DNA of 52,482 nucleotides, taken from NCBI GenBank assembly GCA_019243195.1, contig JAFAUQ010000101.1, forward strand, positions 1 through 52,482, given 5' to 3'. The translations under genes and the position numbers were made by a program. Positions within the stretch are counted from its first letter, which is position 1. Each line of letters starts with the position of its first letter. Below, piece by piece: positions 39,148 to 46,413 of the stretch. The DNA comes from Hyphomicrobiales bacterium. GTDB lineage: Bacteria; Pseudomonadota; Alphaproteobacteria; Rhizobiales; Xanthobacteraceae. The notes under the pieces are model-generated. The model had not been told where the DNA came from. It made no database searches and worked only from the letters and a program-made list of their open reading frames with translations.

Positions 39148-39309
39148 ATAGTGAGTCCGCGATTGAATAAAACATCCTTGTGCGCCGCACAAAGCGGCAG
39201 GGTCACAGCAGTGAGGCAGGAATGACGCCAGCGCAACACTGTCGCGACAACCTTGCGCCCGCGTTGCGGCGTGCCTAATATTTTTTCACTACGAACGGAG
39301 GAATGCGCA

Positions 39310-39387
39310 ATGGCCTGGACGACACCGAGCTTGGTCGAAATCTGCATCGGCCTCGAGATCAACGGCTATCTGCCGGCGGAGTTCTGA
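39310..39387 (+). CDS. pqqA: orphan PQQ precursor peptide PqqA
   Basis: An ATG behind CGGAGGAATGCGCA opens 25 codons: MAWTTPSLVEICIGLEIN, then GYLPAEF and a TGA. The diagnostic Glu-x3-Tyr (Glu16 and Tyr20 in LEINGY), the residues joined to make PQQ, and the LPAE ending are those of PqqA. The usual neighbours pqqB-E are absent: the next genes are a ribbon-helix-helix protein and repeats. Methylotrophs often carry extra pqqA copies, and the PQQ-dependent XoxF is encoded at the end of this window. An ATG at 39303 is out of frame and ignored. Confidence 0.9.
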   Translation: MAWTTPSLVEICIGLEINGYLPAEF

Positions 39388-39692
39388 CCACTTTCAATTT
39401 CTAGGAGTGACGGCGCGCGACGTTGTTGCGTGCCGGGCGGCCGTCGTGGCTTTTGGAACGCGATGGCTGCCATTTTTTTATTGCGCTGTCGCCGACTGCA
39501 TTGGGCGTTTTTCGCGGCGCATCCAGCTGACACGCGAACGATCGCAAATTCGGCGCCCGGCGGCGTCCTGCGCCCGAATGTCAACGTGAAAATGCCGGAA
39601 AAAACAGCGCGGATTGGTCCCAATGCGTCGGAACCCCGACACACGACTTGCGTTAGCAACCTAGGGGCCACCCAGTGACGCGGGAGAAGCCT
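39388..39692. other. intergenic stretch after pqqA
   Basis: No gene is supported. There is a small inverted feature around GACGGCGCGCGACG..CGTGCCGGGC near 39408-39440 that might end the pqqA transcript, but no T-run follows directly. The rest shows nothing I recognise. Confidence 0.4.
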
Positions 39693-39983
39693 ATGGGTTC
39701 ACCCGTATTGAAACGGTCCGTCGTGATCGGCGGCCACAAGACGAGTGTCAGCCTCGAGGACGAGTTCTGGTCGGGGCTCAAAGAAATCGCCGCCGGCCGC
39801 AACATGACGTTGTCGGACTTGGTGGCAACGATCGAGCGCGCGCGGGAGAGCGGGAACCTCTCCTCGACCCTTCGCTTGTTCGTGTTGGAGTCTTATCGAG
39901 CGCGGGCGGCGGGTCGCGCCGGCGAGGGCCAGAACGGCGCCGGCACTGGCGCCCCGACCGCAGCCGCGCAGCCACCGCGCTGA
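39693..39983 (+). CDS. ribbon-helix-helix domain protein
   Basis: The 96-residue product (MGSPVLKRSVVIGGHKTSVS) has the RHH_4-type fold: the strand KRSVVIGGHKTSVSLED, helix one EFWSGLKEIAAGRNM and helix two TLSDLVATIERARES, followed by LRLFVLESYR. Such proteins are often annotated as aryl-sulfate-related or hypothetical and probably bind DNA. A GGGAGAAG precedes the ATG. The C-terminal tail is Ala/Gly-rich. Confidence 0.85.
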   Translation: MGSPVLKRSVVIGGHKTSVSLEDEFWSGLKEIAAGRNMTLSDLVATIERARESGNLSSTLRLFVLESYRARAAGRAGEGQNGAGTGAPTAAAQPPR

Positions 39984-40345
39984 TCCCAGCGAGCAAATCT
40001 CGGCCGAGAGCGCCGTGCCCGCATCCGGCGCAGGGTGCGGCGTTGCCAGTTGATGTTCCAACAAAGACAAAAACGGAACAGGCAGAAAATTGTCGCTTTA
40101 CTGCATGATTCCGCCAAAATCTGCCGCGCCCATGCTTCGGCACGCGACAGTGGGTCGGAAAAGATCACGCTCAATGAACAAGATAGAGTAGGCTCGCGCT
40201 TTCGACGGAATACAAAGTCATCTTTATCAGGGGCACCCGGTCAGGGATTGTCATAAGTTTTCGATTGTAATAAATTAGCGATTGTCATAAACTGTCGGAA
40301 TTGTGATAAACTCTACGAGTCGCAACGAATCAGGGGAGATCGCCG
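39984..40345. other. intergenic stretch with diverged GCATGATC element
   Basis: No gene is supported. At about 40104-40175, GCATGATTCCGCCAAAATCT .. GTCGGAAAAGATCACGCTC is a diverged copy of the element at 26491. The last 100 bases contain four ATTGTnATAA boxes listed separately. Confidence 0.5.
40246..40309. promoter_or_regulatory. four ATTGTnATAA boxes
   Basis: GATTGTCATAA (40246), GATTGTAATAA (40263), GATTGTCATAA (40280) and AATTGTGATAA (40299) lie in direct repeat 17, 17 and 19 bases apart, 37 bases before the small basic protein gene. The unit is a near-palindrome. They look like an operator array. Confidence 0.6.
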
Positions 40346-40540
40346 ATGGCCAAGCGGGCCAAGAGCGCTAAGAGAGGCCGTAAGCGCGTCGCCTGGACGA
40401 AGGCGCATGAGCGGGAACTGAAAGACCATTCACGCAAGAAGACGCCCGTCACGTCCATCGCCAGGGCCATGAAGCGCACCGCGGGAGCGTTACGCCAGAA
40501 GGCTCACGCGATGGGACTCTCGCTCGGCCACCGGCGCTGA
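40346..40540 (+). CDS. small basic protein with Myb/SANT-like helices
   Basis: The 64-residue product has a Lys/Arg-rich N-terminus (MAKRAKSAKRGRKR) and a helical part VAWTKAHERELKDHSRKKTP .. IARAMKRTAGALRQKAHAMG, the pattern of Myb/SANT-like small DNA-binding proteins common in Bradyrhizobium relatives. GGGGAGATCGCC precedes the ATG. It is downstream of four repeated boxes that may control it, possibly by autoregulation. Confidence 0.75.
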   Translation: MAKRAKSAKRGRKRVAWTKAHERELKDHSRKKTPVTSIARAMKRTAGALRQKAHAMGLSLGHRR

Positions 40541-40708
40541 AACCGCCGCGGCGAAGCGGGCATCGCTTCGTCGAACGCTGAGTTTCCAAAGCATGCCTGT
40601 TCCCTAACGGGAGCGGGCATGCTTTCGGCGTCCAGCAAAGAATGCGGCTTGCGAAGGCTCGCCTCCGCTGACGGAGCGCGAGGCGGTTTTGCACGGCCGC
40701 GTAGCTGC

Positions 40709-41227
40709 TCAAATCGAGATCAACGGGAGCGCCGCCGCCGCGCCCGCGTGCGCGCCGCTTCTTTGCTGCTGTCGAGCGGCCGCTGCGGCTCTTGGTGCGC
40801 GACGCCTTGCGTGCCGCTGCCGACCGCGCCGTGGCGCTCCGACGCGCCGCCGCTCGTTCGCGTGGCGCGACAGTTCGCCGCGCGAGACCGTGCTGCGCGG
40901 CTCGCGTTCGAGCGCACGTTTGACCGCGCGGGCGACTTTCGGCCGCCGCCGGGTGCGCCGCTTGTGCTGGCCAGCCTCATAGGCGTATTCCGCCGAGCGG
41001 CGTGTGCGCGCCTTGGCCTTGCCTTTGCCTGGCGGCTTGAGCGGCACTCCCGCGCGCCGCGCCTCCGATAGCCCAATCGCGATTGCCTGCTCGGGCGAGC
41101 GCGCGCCGTGTTCGCCGCGGCGGATCTTGTCGATTTCGGCGCGCACGAACTCGCCCGCCTGCGTCGACGGCGACTTGCCTTCGCGGCGGTCCTTGCGCGC
41201 GCGCTCGATCGTTGTTTTGTCCGGCAT
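40709..41227 (-). CDS. DUF6496-like protein with histone-like basic tail
   Basis: The 172-residue product (MPDKTTIERARKDRREGKSP) begins with a DUF6496-like domain: STQAGEFVRAEIDKIRRGEHGARSPEQAIAIGLSEARRAGV. From about residue 65 it is an Arg/Ala/Lys-rich tail similar to histone-H1-like bacterial proteins. The final 40 residues are very Arg-rich and may reflect a frame change, because another frame also looks basic. Its role may be DNA binding. Confidence 0.75.
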   Translation of the reverse strand: MPDKTTIERARKDRREGKSPSTQAGEFVRAEIDKIRRGEHGARSPEQAIAIGLSEARRAGVPLKPPGKGKAKARTRRSAEYAYEAGQHKRRTRRRPKVARAVKRALEREPRSTVSRGELSRHANERRRVGAPRRGRQRHARRRAPRAAAAARQQQRSGAHAGAAAALPLISI

Positions 41228-41246
41228 CCTTTCCTCCTGTTATTTC

Positions 41247-41322
41247 TACTGCCGCGAACCCGAAGTTCGCACCACGATTGCCACGAATCCGATTGCGAAC
41301 TTCGGGTTCAAAGCGGCACTAG
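41247..41322. repeat. CTAG-type palindrome D
   Basis: CTACTGCCGCGAACCCGAAG and its complement ending GCGGCACTAG enclose CCGAAGTTCGCA / TGCGAACTTCGG. It is related to palindrome A, with one changed base in the left CTAG. Confidence 0.8.
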
Positions 41323-41335
41323 AATCATAGACTTG

Positions 41336-41410
41336 CTAGTGCCCTTCGATTCCGAAGTTCGCAAACGAACGTACCTCAAAATGATACGAACTTCGGAAGC
41401 GGGGCACTAG
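41336..41410. repeat. CTAG-bounded palindrome E, inverted copy of A
   Basis: CTAGTGCCCTTCGATTCCGA to GGGGCACTAG corresponds to the reverse complement of 2665-2740 with a handful of substitutions and the same 75-base length. It supplies the TAG stop of the monooxygenase gene at 41407-41409. Confidence 0.85.
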
Positions 41411-41724
41411 CCGACCACGCGGGCGACTTCGTAGAGGTGCGGATCGATGTCGTCCGCGAGCTCATCGAATTCGCCCCATTCCTTGCGGAACTCCGGCGAC
41501 CGGTGCGCCGCCGCCAACAGATCGCGGCTCTCCCACTGCACGTAATTGACGATGCGCCGCCCATCGAGGCTGCGGTGCAGGCTGATCGAGACAAATCCGG
41601 GCTGGCGAGCCATGAACTCCGCCCGTTGCGTCATCAGGTCGAGGGCCTGGCCCTGCTTTCCCGGCTCGGCCTCGACCACGGTGATCTGCGTCACCGGCTG
41701 CTGTTCGGTGCGAATTTGCGGCAT
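41407..41724 (-). CDS. antibiotic biosynthesis monooxygenase (ABM) domain protein
   Basis: The 105-residue product (MPQIRTEQQPVTQITVVEAE) has one dimeric alpha-beta barrel domain: GKQGQALDLMTQRAEFMARQPGFVSISLHRSLDGRRIVNYVQWES is the typical ABM stretch. Members are cofactor-free oxygenases or haem/aldehyde-handling enzymes; the substrate is unknown. The stop codon is the CTAG edge of palindrome E, so the natural end may have been trimmed. Confidence 0.9.
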   Translation of the reverse strand: MPQIRTEQQPVTQITVVEAEPGKQGQALDLMTQRAEFMARQPGFVSISLHRSLDGRRIVNYVQWESRDLLAAAHRSPEFRKEWGEFDELADDIDPHLYEVARVVG

Positions 41725-41809
41725 CGTGACCTCCTCGCGGCGGGCGCGGTTGCCCGCTGCTGGAGAAACAACGACGACGCTGTCGCAAAGTTCAGCGGCC
41801 CTGATCCGT

Positions 41810-41942
41810 AGGGTGGGCTAAGGGCGAACGGCGCGTAGCGCCGGAGGCCGTGCCCACCATTTGTTTGCGAGGCACGTCGGTTGGTGGGCACGTTCGCGCC
41901 GCTCGCTTGCGCGAGCGGGCGCGCCCTTAGCCCACCCTACGG
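41810..41942. repeat. GTAGGGTGGGC-type repeat pair, well preserved
   Basis: CGTAGGGTGGGCTAAGGGCG and CGCGCCCTTAGCCCACCCTACGG are near-perfect inverted ends, and internal GTGCCCACC / GGTGGGCAC segments flank a short linker. It is the clearest example of the family here. Confidence 0.9.
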
Positions 41943-42003
41943 CGCGTTTGCTTGCATATTGACCCCTGCCGGCCTTACGGCATAAAACTTTGTCACCCAA
42001 GAT

Positions 42004-42051
42004 GGGGATGGGGTCCCCCGATAACCGCCGATGTGGCTGATGACTCCTACC
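42004..42051 (+). promoter_or_regulatory. fluoride riboswitch (crcB motif)
   Basis: The sequence GGGGATGGGGTCCCCC then ATAACCGCC then GGCTGATGACTCCTACC matches the conserved core of the crcB RNA motif: the GG-GATGG stem, the AACCGCC pseudoknot strand and the GGCTGATGnCTCCTAC end. It begins 78 bases before crcB. A weak promoter (TTGACC at 41959, ATAAAA near 41982) lies just upstream. Confidence 0.92.
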
Positions 42052-42081
42052 AGCAGCGCTTATGGCGCAAGGTGGGAGTTT

Positions 42082-42453
42082 ATGCGCGCATATCTGCTCG
42101 TATTCGTTGGCGGAGGCCTAGGCGCTATGGTCCGCCATGGTGTGAACGTCGCATTTGGCCGTTGGTTCGCTACCTCGTTCCCGTTTCACACCCTATTTGA
42201 GAACGTCAGCGGCTCTCTGTTCATGGGATTGCTCGCCGGCTATTTCGCGTTCAAGTCGGATGCGTCACAAGCTCTGCGACTGTTCCTCACTACCGGCGTG
42301 CTTGGTGGCTACACGACATTTTCCGCTTTCTCGCTCGACACCGCGTTCCTCTGGGAGCGCCACCAGCAGGGACGGGCACTCGTATATATCGGGCTCTCAG
42401 TCTTTGGATCTCTCGCGGGGTTGGCCTTTGGCCTCCTTCTTATGCGCCGGTGA
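42082..42453 (+). CDS. crcB: fluoride exporter CrcB/Fluc
   Basis: The 123-residue protein has four helices and the Fluc motifs GGGLGAMVRHGV, FENVSGSLFMGLLAG (the Asn of the usual N-x-x-G is present) and TTGVLGGYTTFSAFSLD. It forms dimeric fluoride channels. The ATG at 42082 follows GGTGGGAG; the frame's earlier start at 42031 lies within the riboswitch and is rejected. It overlaps the convergent HAD gene by 14 bases. Confidence 0.95.
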   Translation: MRAYLLVFVGGGLGAMVRHGVNVAFGRWFATSFPFHTLFENVSGSLFMGLLAGYFAFKSDASQALRLFLTTGVLGGYTTFSAFSLDTAFLWERHQQGRALVYIGLSVFGSLAGLAFGLLLMRR

Positions 42454-43120
42454 ACTTCACCAAATGCTCCGTCAAACTTGCCATCTCCATGAACACGGTC
42501 CGGGCGCCGGCGTGGCGGAGCTTGTCCGCATGATCCGGCCCGCAATGGCATCCGCCGGCAAAACCGATCGCCGTCATGGCGGCGGCTTTGGCGGCGGTCA
42601 CCCCGGCGACGCTGTCTTCGACGATGAGGCAGTGCGCCGGGAGAACCGCCATCCGGGCTGCCGCCAGCAGGAATAGATCCGGCGCGGGCTTGCCGCGCTT
42701 GACCTCGTGCGCGCTGAAAATATTGGGTGCGAAGCGATCCCACAGGCGCGCCTGCCGGAGCATTTGTTCGAGCATGTTCGGCGAAGCCGACGAGGCGACG
42801 CAAACGGAAGCCTCCGCCAGGGCGTCGAGGCATTCATGGATGCCCGGTATCGCCAGGGCCTCGCCCTTCGCGCCGCAGTGGCTGATCTTGAGCGCGAAAG
42901 CTTCCGCCACGTGCTCGGGCGGGATCGCTACGCCCGTTTCGATCGACAAGGCCTGATACATCTCGCGATCGGGCACGCCGCTGAAGCGCTCGATCAGCGT
43001 TTTGCCGGTGATTGCGATCCCGAGATTGCCAAGGTGGCGGGCGACGACCTCCGATTTGATGCCCTCGCTGTCCACGAGGACGCCGTCGCAATCGAAAATG
43101 ATCAGCTGCGCCTGGGGCAT
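42440..43120 (-). CDS. HAD family phosphatase (beta-phosphoglucomutase-like)
   Basis: The 226-residue protein begins MPQAQLIIFDCDGVLVDSEG with the nucleophile Asp of HAD motif I, followed by a helical cap, motif II in CVASSASPN, motif III Lys in HEVKRGKPAPDLF and motif IV LIVEDSVAGVTAAKAA. It resembles subfamily IA sugar-phosphate phosphatases such as YniC or beta-phosphoglucomutase. The substrate is unknown. The frame continues upstream, but this ATG is the family start. Confidence 0.92.
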   Translation of the reverse strand: MPQAQLIIFDCDGVLVDSEGIKSEVVARHLGNLGIAITGKTLIERFSGVPDREMYQALSIETGVAIPPEHVAEAFALKISHCGAKGEALAIPGIHECLDALAEASVCVASSASPNMLEQMLRQARLWDRFAPNIFSAHEVKRGKPAPDLFLLAAARMAVLPAHCLIVEDSVAGVTAAKAAAMTAIGFAGGCHCGPDHADKLRHAGARTVFMEMASLTEHLVKFTGA

Positions 43121-43133
43121 CGCGGACCCGAAG

Positions 43134-43556
43134 CTAACACCCGCGGCAGATGTTGCGCACCATGTTGTCCAATTCGACTTCCCACGGCTGCTTGTCGTAA
43201 AGAGTTCGGCCCGTGCTCGCTCCCGATGGGCTGAGGGGAGGGGCGCCCGGTGGCTGAACCGTCGACATCTGCACGTTCGAGGTACGGACGACCGGCTCCG
43301 CGCGGGTCGCCGCGACAGCCGCCTGGGGCGCAGCCGCAGGCGACCCATTCCCCATTTTAGCCCACCGCCCCGAGAGGGCTTGGGTCTGCGCAATGGTGTC
43401 GGGATCGGATGCCGGCGCGAAGTAGTAGTCGGCCGCGAGACGCGGATCGAGTTGGACCGGCGCGCGCTCGATGCCCCCGGGGATTTGGGAGCAACCCGCC
43501 ATCGCTCCCAGGCCGGCCAGGAGCAACAGCCACCGGCACCGTAACGCCTTACCCAT
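43134..43556 (-). CDS. small lipoprotein
   Basis: The 140-residue product has a lipoprotein signal (MGKALRCRWLLLLAGLGAMA, then the lipobox Cys in AGCSQIP), a short conserved-looking part (QLDPRLAADYYFAPASDPDTIAQTQ), an Ala/Pro linker, and a C-terminal segment LYDKQPWEVELDNMVRNICRGC with two Cys. It lies 13 bases upstream of the HAD gene on the same strand, so it may be co-transcribed with it. Family and function are unknown. Confidence 0.75.
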   Translation of the reverse strand: MGKALRCRWLLLLAGLGAMAGCSQIPGGIERAPVQLDPRLAADYYFAPASDPDTIAQTQALSGRWAKMGNGSPAAAPQAAVAATRAEPVVRTSNVQMSTVQPPGAPPLSPSGASTGRTLYDKQPWEVELDNMVRNICRGC

Positions 43557-43833
43557 CGAGAGTACTCGAACCGACACTTCATAATGTTTATCGCGGGGCT
43601 GACGGCGAAGTCTGTCGCTTTTCGGCAACATACCGGGGAAATCGTTTGGGTGCCGAGCCCGTTTAGGTTTGTCTTGTAAGCCTCGCCGCGCGTCGCGGCA
43701 GCTTCTCGGCGGTCCACAGTGAAGGCATGTACCCTATTTTCAGTTCGATTCCCGGCAGTTAAGCGTGCCTGCTGCTTGACCCGAAGCTGAAAAAGCGGCT
43801 TAATACGACTGTTCGGTTGTGGAGTTGCGTTTG

Positions 43834-43947
43834 ATGACGCCGGATTATGCGGACGCGGTCCTCAGGCTCGGGACCATCGGGTCGTTCACGATTCTCACGG
43901 TCGTCGGCGGCGCCGCCGCGCTGATCGTCTGGTCGATCCTGTTTTAA
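43834..43947 (+). CDS. 37-residue single-helix membrane peptide
   Basis: MTPDYADAVLRLGTIGSFTI is followed by a hydrophobic stretch ending WSILF and TAA. The sequence has a short amphipathic start and one transmembrane helix. TGTGGAGTTGCG precedes the ATG. No family is recognised, but the composition and ribosome-binding site suggest a real small gene. The 277 bases before it hold no other gene. Confidence 0.45.
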   Translation: MTPDYADAVLRLGTIGSFTILTVVGGAAALIVWSILF

Positions 43948-44029
43948 GCAGCCCGCGCTTTTTTTCCGGGCTCAGGTCCGGGTTTGACTGCCTAAAATAA
44001 AGCCGTGACGCGCCGTTTGCTCGGGCGGT

Positions 44030-44275
44030 TCAGTCTATGCGCGCGGCGCGCGCAGGCCGGCCCCCGCCGCCGAGGCAGACTACCTTTACCCGCTCATCGG
44101 CGCGCAACTCGCGCCCGAGGACGGTAGCGGCGAGGTAGGCCTGCCCGTGCAGCATGCACATTACGGCGTTGGCGTTCTCGGGCAGCTGCAGGACGTGAAC
44201 TGCGTTGCTGCGGTTGCAGTCGCTGAGTTCAGGGGTGATGGCGGTGGAGCAAACGAGAATAATCGCAGTGAGCAT
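44030..44275 (-). CDS. small, probably exported protein, 81 aa
   Basis: From the ATG at 44275 the product starts MLTAIILVCSTAITPELSDC, a short signal-like stretch, then SNAVHVLQLPENANAVMCML and AATVLGRELRADERVKVVC. Similar small Cys-containing proteins are annotated hypothetical in rhizobia. The frame extends upstream to 44449 without support. Function is unknown. Confidence 0.55.
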   Translation of the reverse strand: MLTAIILVCSTAITPELSDCNRSNAVHVLQLPENANAVMCMLHGQAYLAATVLGRELRADERVKVVCLGGGGRPARAARID

Positions 44276-44329
44276 CCGCTTTCCTTTTCGGCGCCGGCAG
44301 GCACGTAAAGGCAAGCGACGTGCCAAAGG

Positions 44330-44455
44330 CGTCATTGCGAGCGAAGCCTTTAGCCCCGCGAAAGCGACGCGAAAGCGGGGGGAAGCAATCCAGGGCAACC
44401 GGTATCGCGCCTGTAACTCTGGATTGCTTCGTCGCTGCGCTCCTACCAATGACGA
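44330..44455. repeat. CATTGCGAG..AATGACG intergenic palindrome
   Basis: CGTCATTGCGAGCGAAGCCT opens and CTCCTACCAATGACG closes the element, with inner arms GAAGCAATCCAG / CTGGATTGCTTC. It directly touches the stop codon of the DUF447 gene (44456-44458). Confidence 0.8.
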
Positions 44456-45016
44456 TCAGCCGTAATACGCATCGATTTTTTCCGTCAGCCAGCTCCACGC
44501 TTCCTGCTCGGCGGGGCCGGCGGTCTTGGCAATAGCGATTTGCAAATAGGCGATCTCCTGCTCGATCTTCTCGCGCGGCAGCATACCGAGGCGGCTCACT
44601 AGAATGGCGGCCTCCACGACCGCCGCCTTGGCCCGGTTGAAGCCCTCGAACGGCGCGTGCGCGGCGCGATGCACCACGCGGCAGCGAAAGCGCGGCCGCT
44701 GCGCGTCTTCCGCGACCGTTTCGACGGCGAGTTCCGCGTGCGCGAGCGTCGCGGCGAGCCGCGGGACCGGTATCGCCTGCGCGTCCGTCGTCGGCCAGTC
44801 GTGCCGGCCGGTGAGGCACCCGGCAAAGACCCGCACGTCGTCGGTGTAGTTCGCGACCGCGAACGGCACGGCGCGCAAATTGTCGAGCGTGGTCGAAGGA
44901 CGAAACGGCGCGATGATCCAGTCTTCCGCTTCGGCGATGATGCCGATTGGGGCGATGTGCACCTTGCCGGCCGCGTCCGCCGTGGTGACGATCGTTTCGC
45001 GGATCATCGGCACCAT
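44456..45016 (-). CDS. DUF447 family protein of the H4MPT cluster
   Basis: From the ATG at 45016 the 186-residue product (MVPMIRETIVTTADAAGKVH) matches DUF447: a flavin-reductase-like split barrel with IAPIGIIAEAEDWIIAPFRPSTTLDNL and RCRVVHRAAHAPFEGFNRAKAAVVEAAIL. DUF447 genes accompany tetrahydromethanopterin genes in methylotrophs; the exact role is not settled. The start overlaps the stop of the upstream gene (TGATG), showing coupling. It is the last gene of the unit. Confidence 0.85.
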   Translation of the reverse strand: MVPMIRETIVTTADAAGKVHIAPIGIIAEAEDWIIAPFRPSTTLDNLRAVPFAVANYTDDVRVFAGCLTGRHDWPTTDAQAIPVPRLAATLAHAELAVETVAEDAQRPRFRCRVVHRAAHAPFEGFNRAKAAVVEAAILVSRLGMLPREKIEQEIAYLQIAIAKTAGPAEQEAWSWLTEKIDAYYG

Positions 45017-46413
45017 CACGCTCCGCCGGAGAAATTGCGCAGGGTGTGACCGACCTGGCGCAGCCGCGTGAGATCCTCCGGCGCGCGATCGACCGCACAG
45101 CCCCAATCGAGCGGCTCGTCCTGCGCGTAGCGCTTGCCCAGGCGCCACGCGATTTCCGCCTTCATCAGCTCGGCGCCGAGATAGAAGGCATGCGGCGCGT
45201 CGTTGCCGAGGTTTAGCTGCGGAAACAGCGCGAAGGCATCCTTCGCCACGAGATGCGCGTCGCGGTTATAGACATGGATGCCGTCCTCCGCCGTCTCGAT
45301 GCGGAAATTGGGGTCGGTTATTTGCGCGGCGAGGTCGGCGATTTCCTGCGGCGCGTTGGGGAACGGCTTCTTGTCATGTAGCTGCAGCAAAGCGCCGTCG
45401 TAGCCCTTGGGCGTGCTCTCGTCCTCGCGGGCGGCAAACATCAGCTTGCGCGCGGCGTCGTGCTCCTCGACCGTGCGCCGCGTATGCGGGCTCACTTGCA
45501 CAACCAACAGGTTGCGGATCAAAAGCTCCGAGCAGATGCCGAGCAGCGCCGCCGTCACCCCGCCGGAATCCGCATCGGTCAGTTCGGTCAGATTCCCGGT
45601 GCCCATCAGGATTTCCGCCTGTGGCAGCCGGCGGCGCAGCTCCGCATAGCGTTCGAGCGAAGCCATGAAGCCGAAATGGATCGGGTCGAGCACCGGATCG
45701 AACAGCGCGGCGATGCCGCGCTTCTCGGCGGCTTCGGCAGCGCGCAGCAGCGAGGCGAGATCGCCGTGGCGCGCGGGAATGAGCACCGGCGTTGCCCCGG
45801 TCTCGGCGGCAACATCGAGAGTGGTTTCGGTGAGGCTGAGCAAAAATCGCGCTCCCGCGCGGGCGCCACGCCGCAGTTCCTCGACGTCCCCGGAATCGAC
45901 GCTGACAGTGAGACCCGCCTCGGTGAGCGCGCGGACCGCCTCGTCGAGATGGGGGAAGGCCACGTCGGGCAAACAGCCGAGGTCGATCACGTCGGCGCCG
46001 GCCGCGGCTAGCGCGCGCGCACGGGCGAGCAGCGCATCGAGCGCGAGCGTCGGTGCGTCGACGATTTCGGCGAACATGCGCATGTCGTGACGCGTCTGGT
46101 CGCGCGGGCGGCCGCGTTTGCCGAAGTAAGCTGCCAGATCCTTGAGTTCGTCCGGCCCGCGCTCGAAGGGCACGCCGATTTGCGCGCGCAGGCGATCGAG
46201 GTCGGCGCGGCAGCGGCCGGGCAGCAGCACGCGGTCGGCAGTCACCGGACGCGGCAGGCGGCGTAGGATGATCGCTTCGGTCATGAGCGCGGCGACTTTC
46301 ACGCCCATGTCGATGACCGACCACTCGAATCCCGGCTGGTCCAATCCGGCGAGCACCTTCTCGAGCCGCGCGCGCGCCAGATGGCCGGTGAGAAAGGCAA
46401 TGCGCTCAGCCAT
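45016..46413 (-). CDS. dihydropteroate synthase-like protein (DUF6513)
   Basis: The 465-residue product (MAERIAFLTGHLARARLEKV) combines an N-terminal DUF6513-type part with a TIM barrel related to dihydropteroate synthase: AAGADVIDLGCLPDVAFPHLDEAVRALTEAGL, VSVDSGDVEELRRGARAG and EILMGTGNLTELTDADSGGVTAALLGICSEL in outline. Such proteins belong to tetrahydromethanopterin biosynthesis in methylotrophs and archaea, presumably in joining pterin and ribose-arylamine parts. Start and stop overlap both neighbours. Confidence 0.9.
   Translation of the reverse strand: MAERIAFLTGHLARARLEKVLAGLDQPGFEWSVIDMGVKVAALMTEAIILRRLPRPVTADRVLLPGRCRADLDRLRAQIGVPFERGPDELKDLAAYFGKRGRPRDQTRHDMRMFAEIVDAPTLALDALLARARALAAAGADVIDLGCLPDVAFPHLDEAVRALTEAGLTVSVDSGDVEELRRGARAGARFLLSLTETTLDVAAETGATPVLIPARHGDLASLLRAAEAAEKRGIAALFDPVLDPIHFGFMASLERYAELRRRLPQAEILMGTGNLTELTDADSGGVTAALLGICSELLIRNLLVVQVSPHTRRTVEEHDAARKLMFAAREDESTPKGYDGALLQLHDKKPFPNAPQEIADLAAQITDPNFRIETAEDGIHVYNRDAHLVAKDAFALFPQLNLGNDAPHAFYLGAELMKAEIAWRLGKRYAQDEPLDWGCAVDRAPEDLTRLRQVGHTLRNFSGGA

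Noticed and set aside
42031-42081. Upstream start for crcB at 42031
   Set aside because: The ATG lies within the fluoride riboswitch core; the ATG at 42082 has a GGGAG site and gives the family length.
42440-43717. A 425-residue HAD protein
   Set aside because: The extra N-terminal part runs antisense through and out of frame with the lipoprotein gene; the HAD domain starts at the ATG at 43120.
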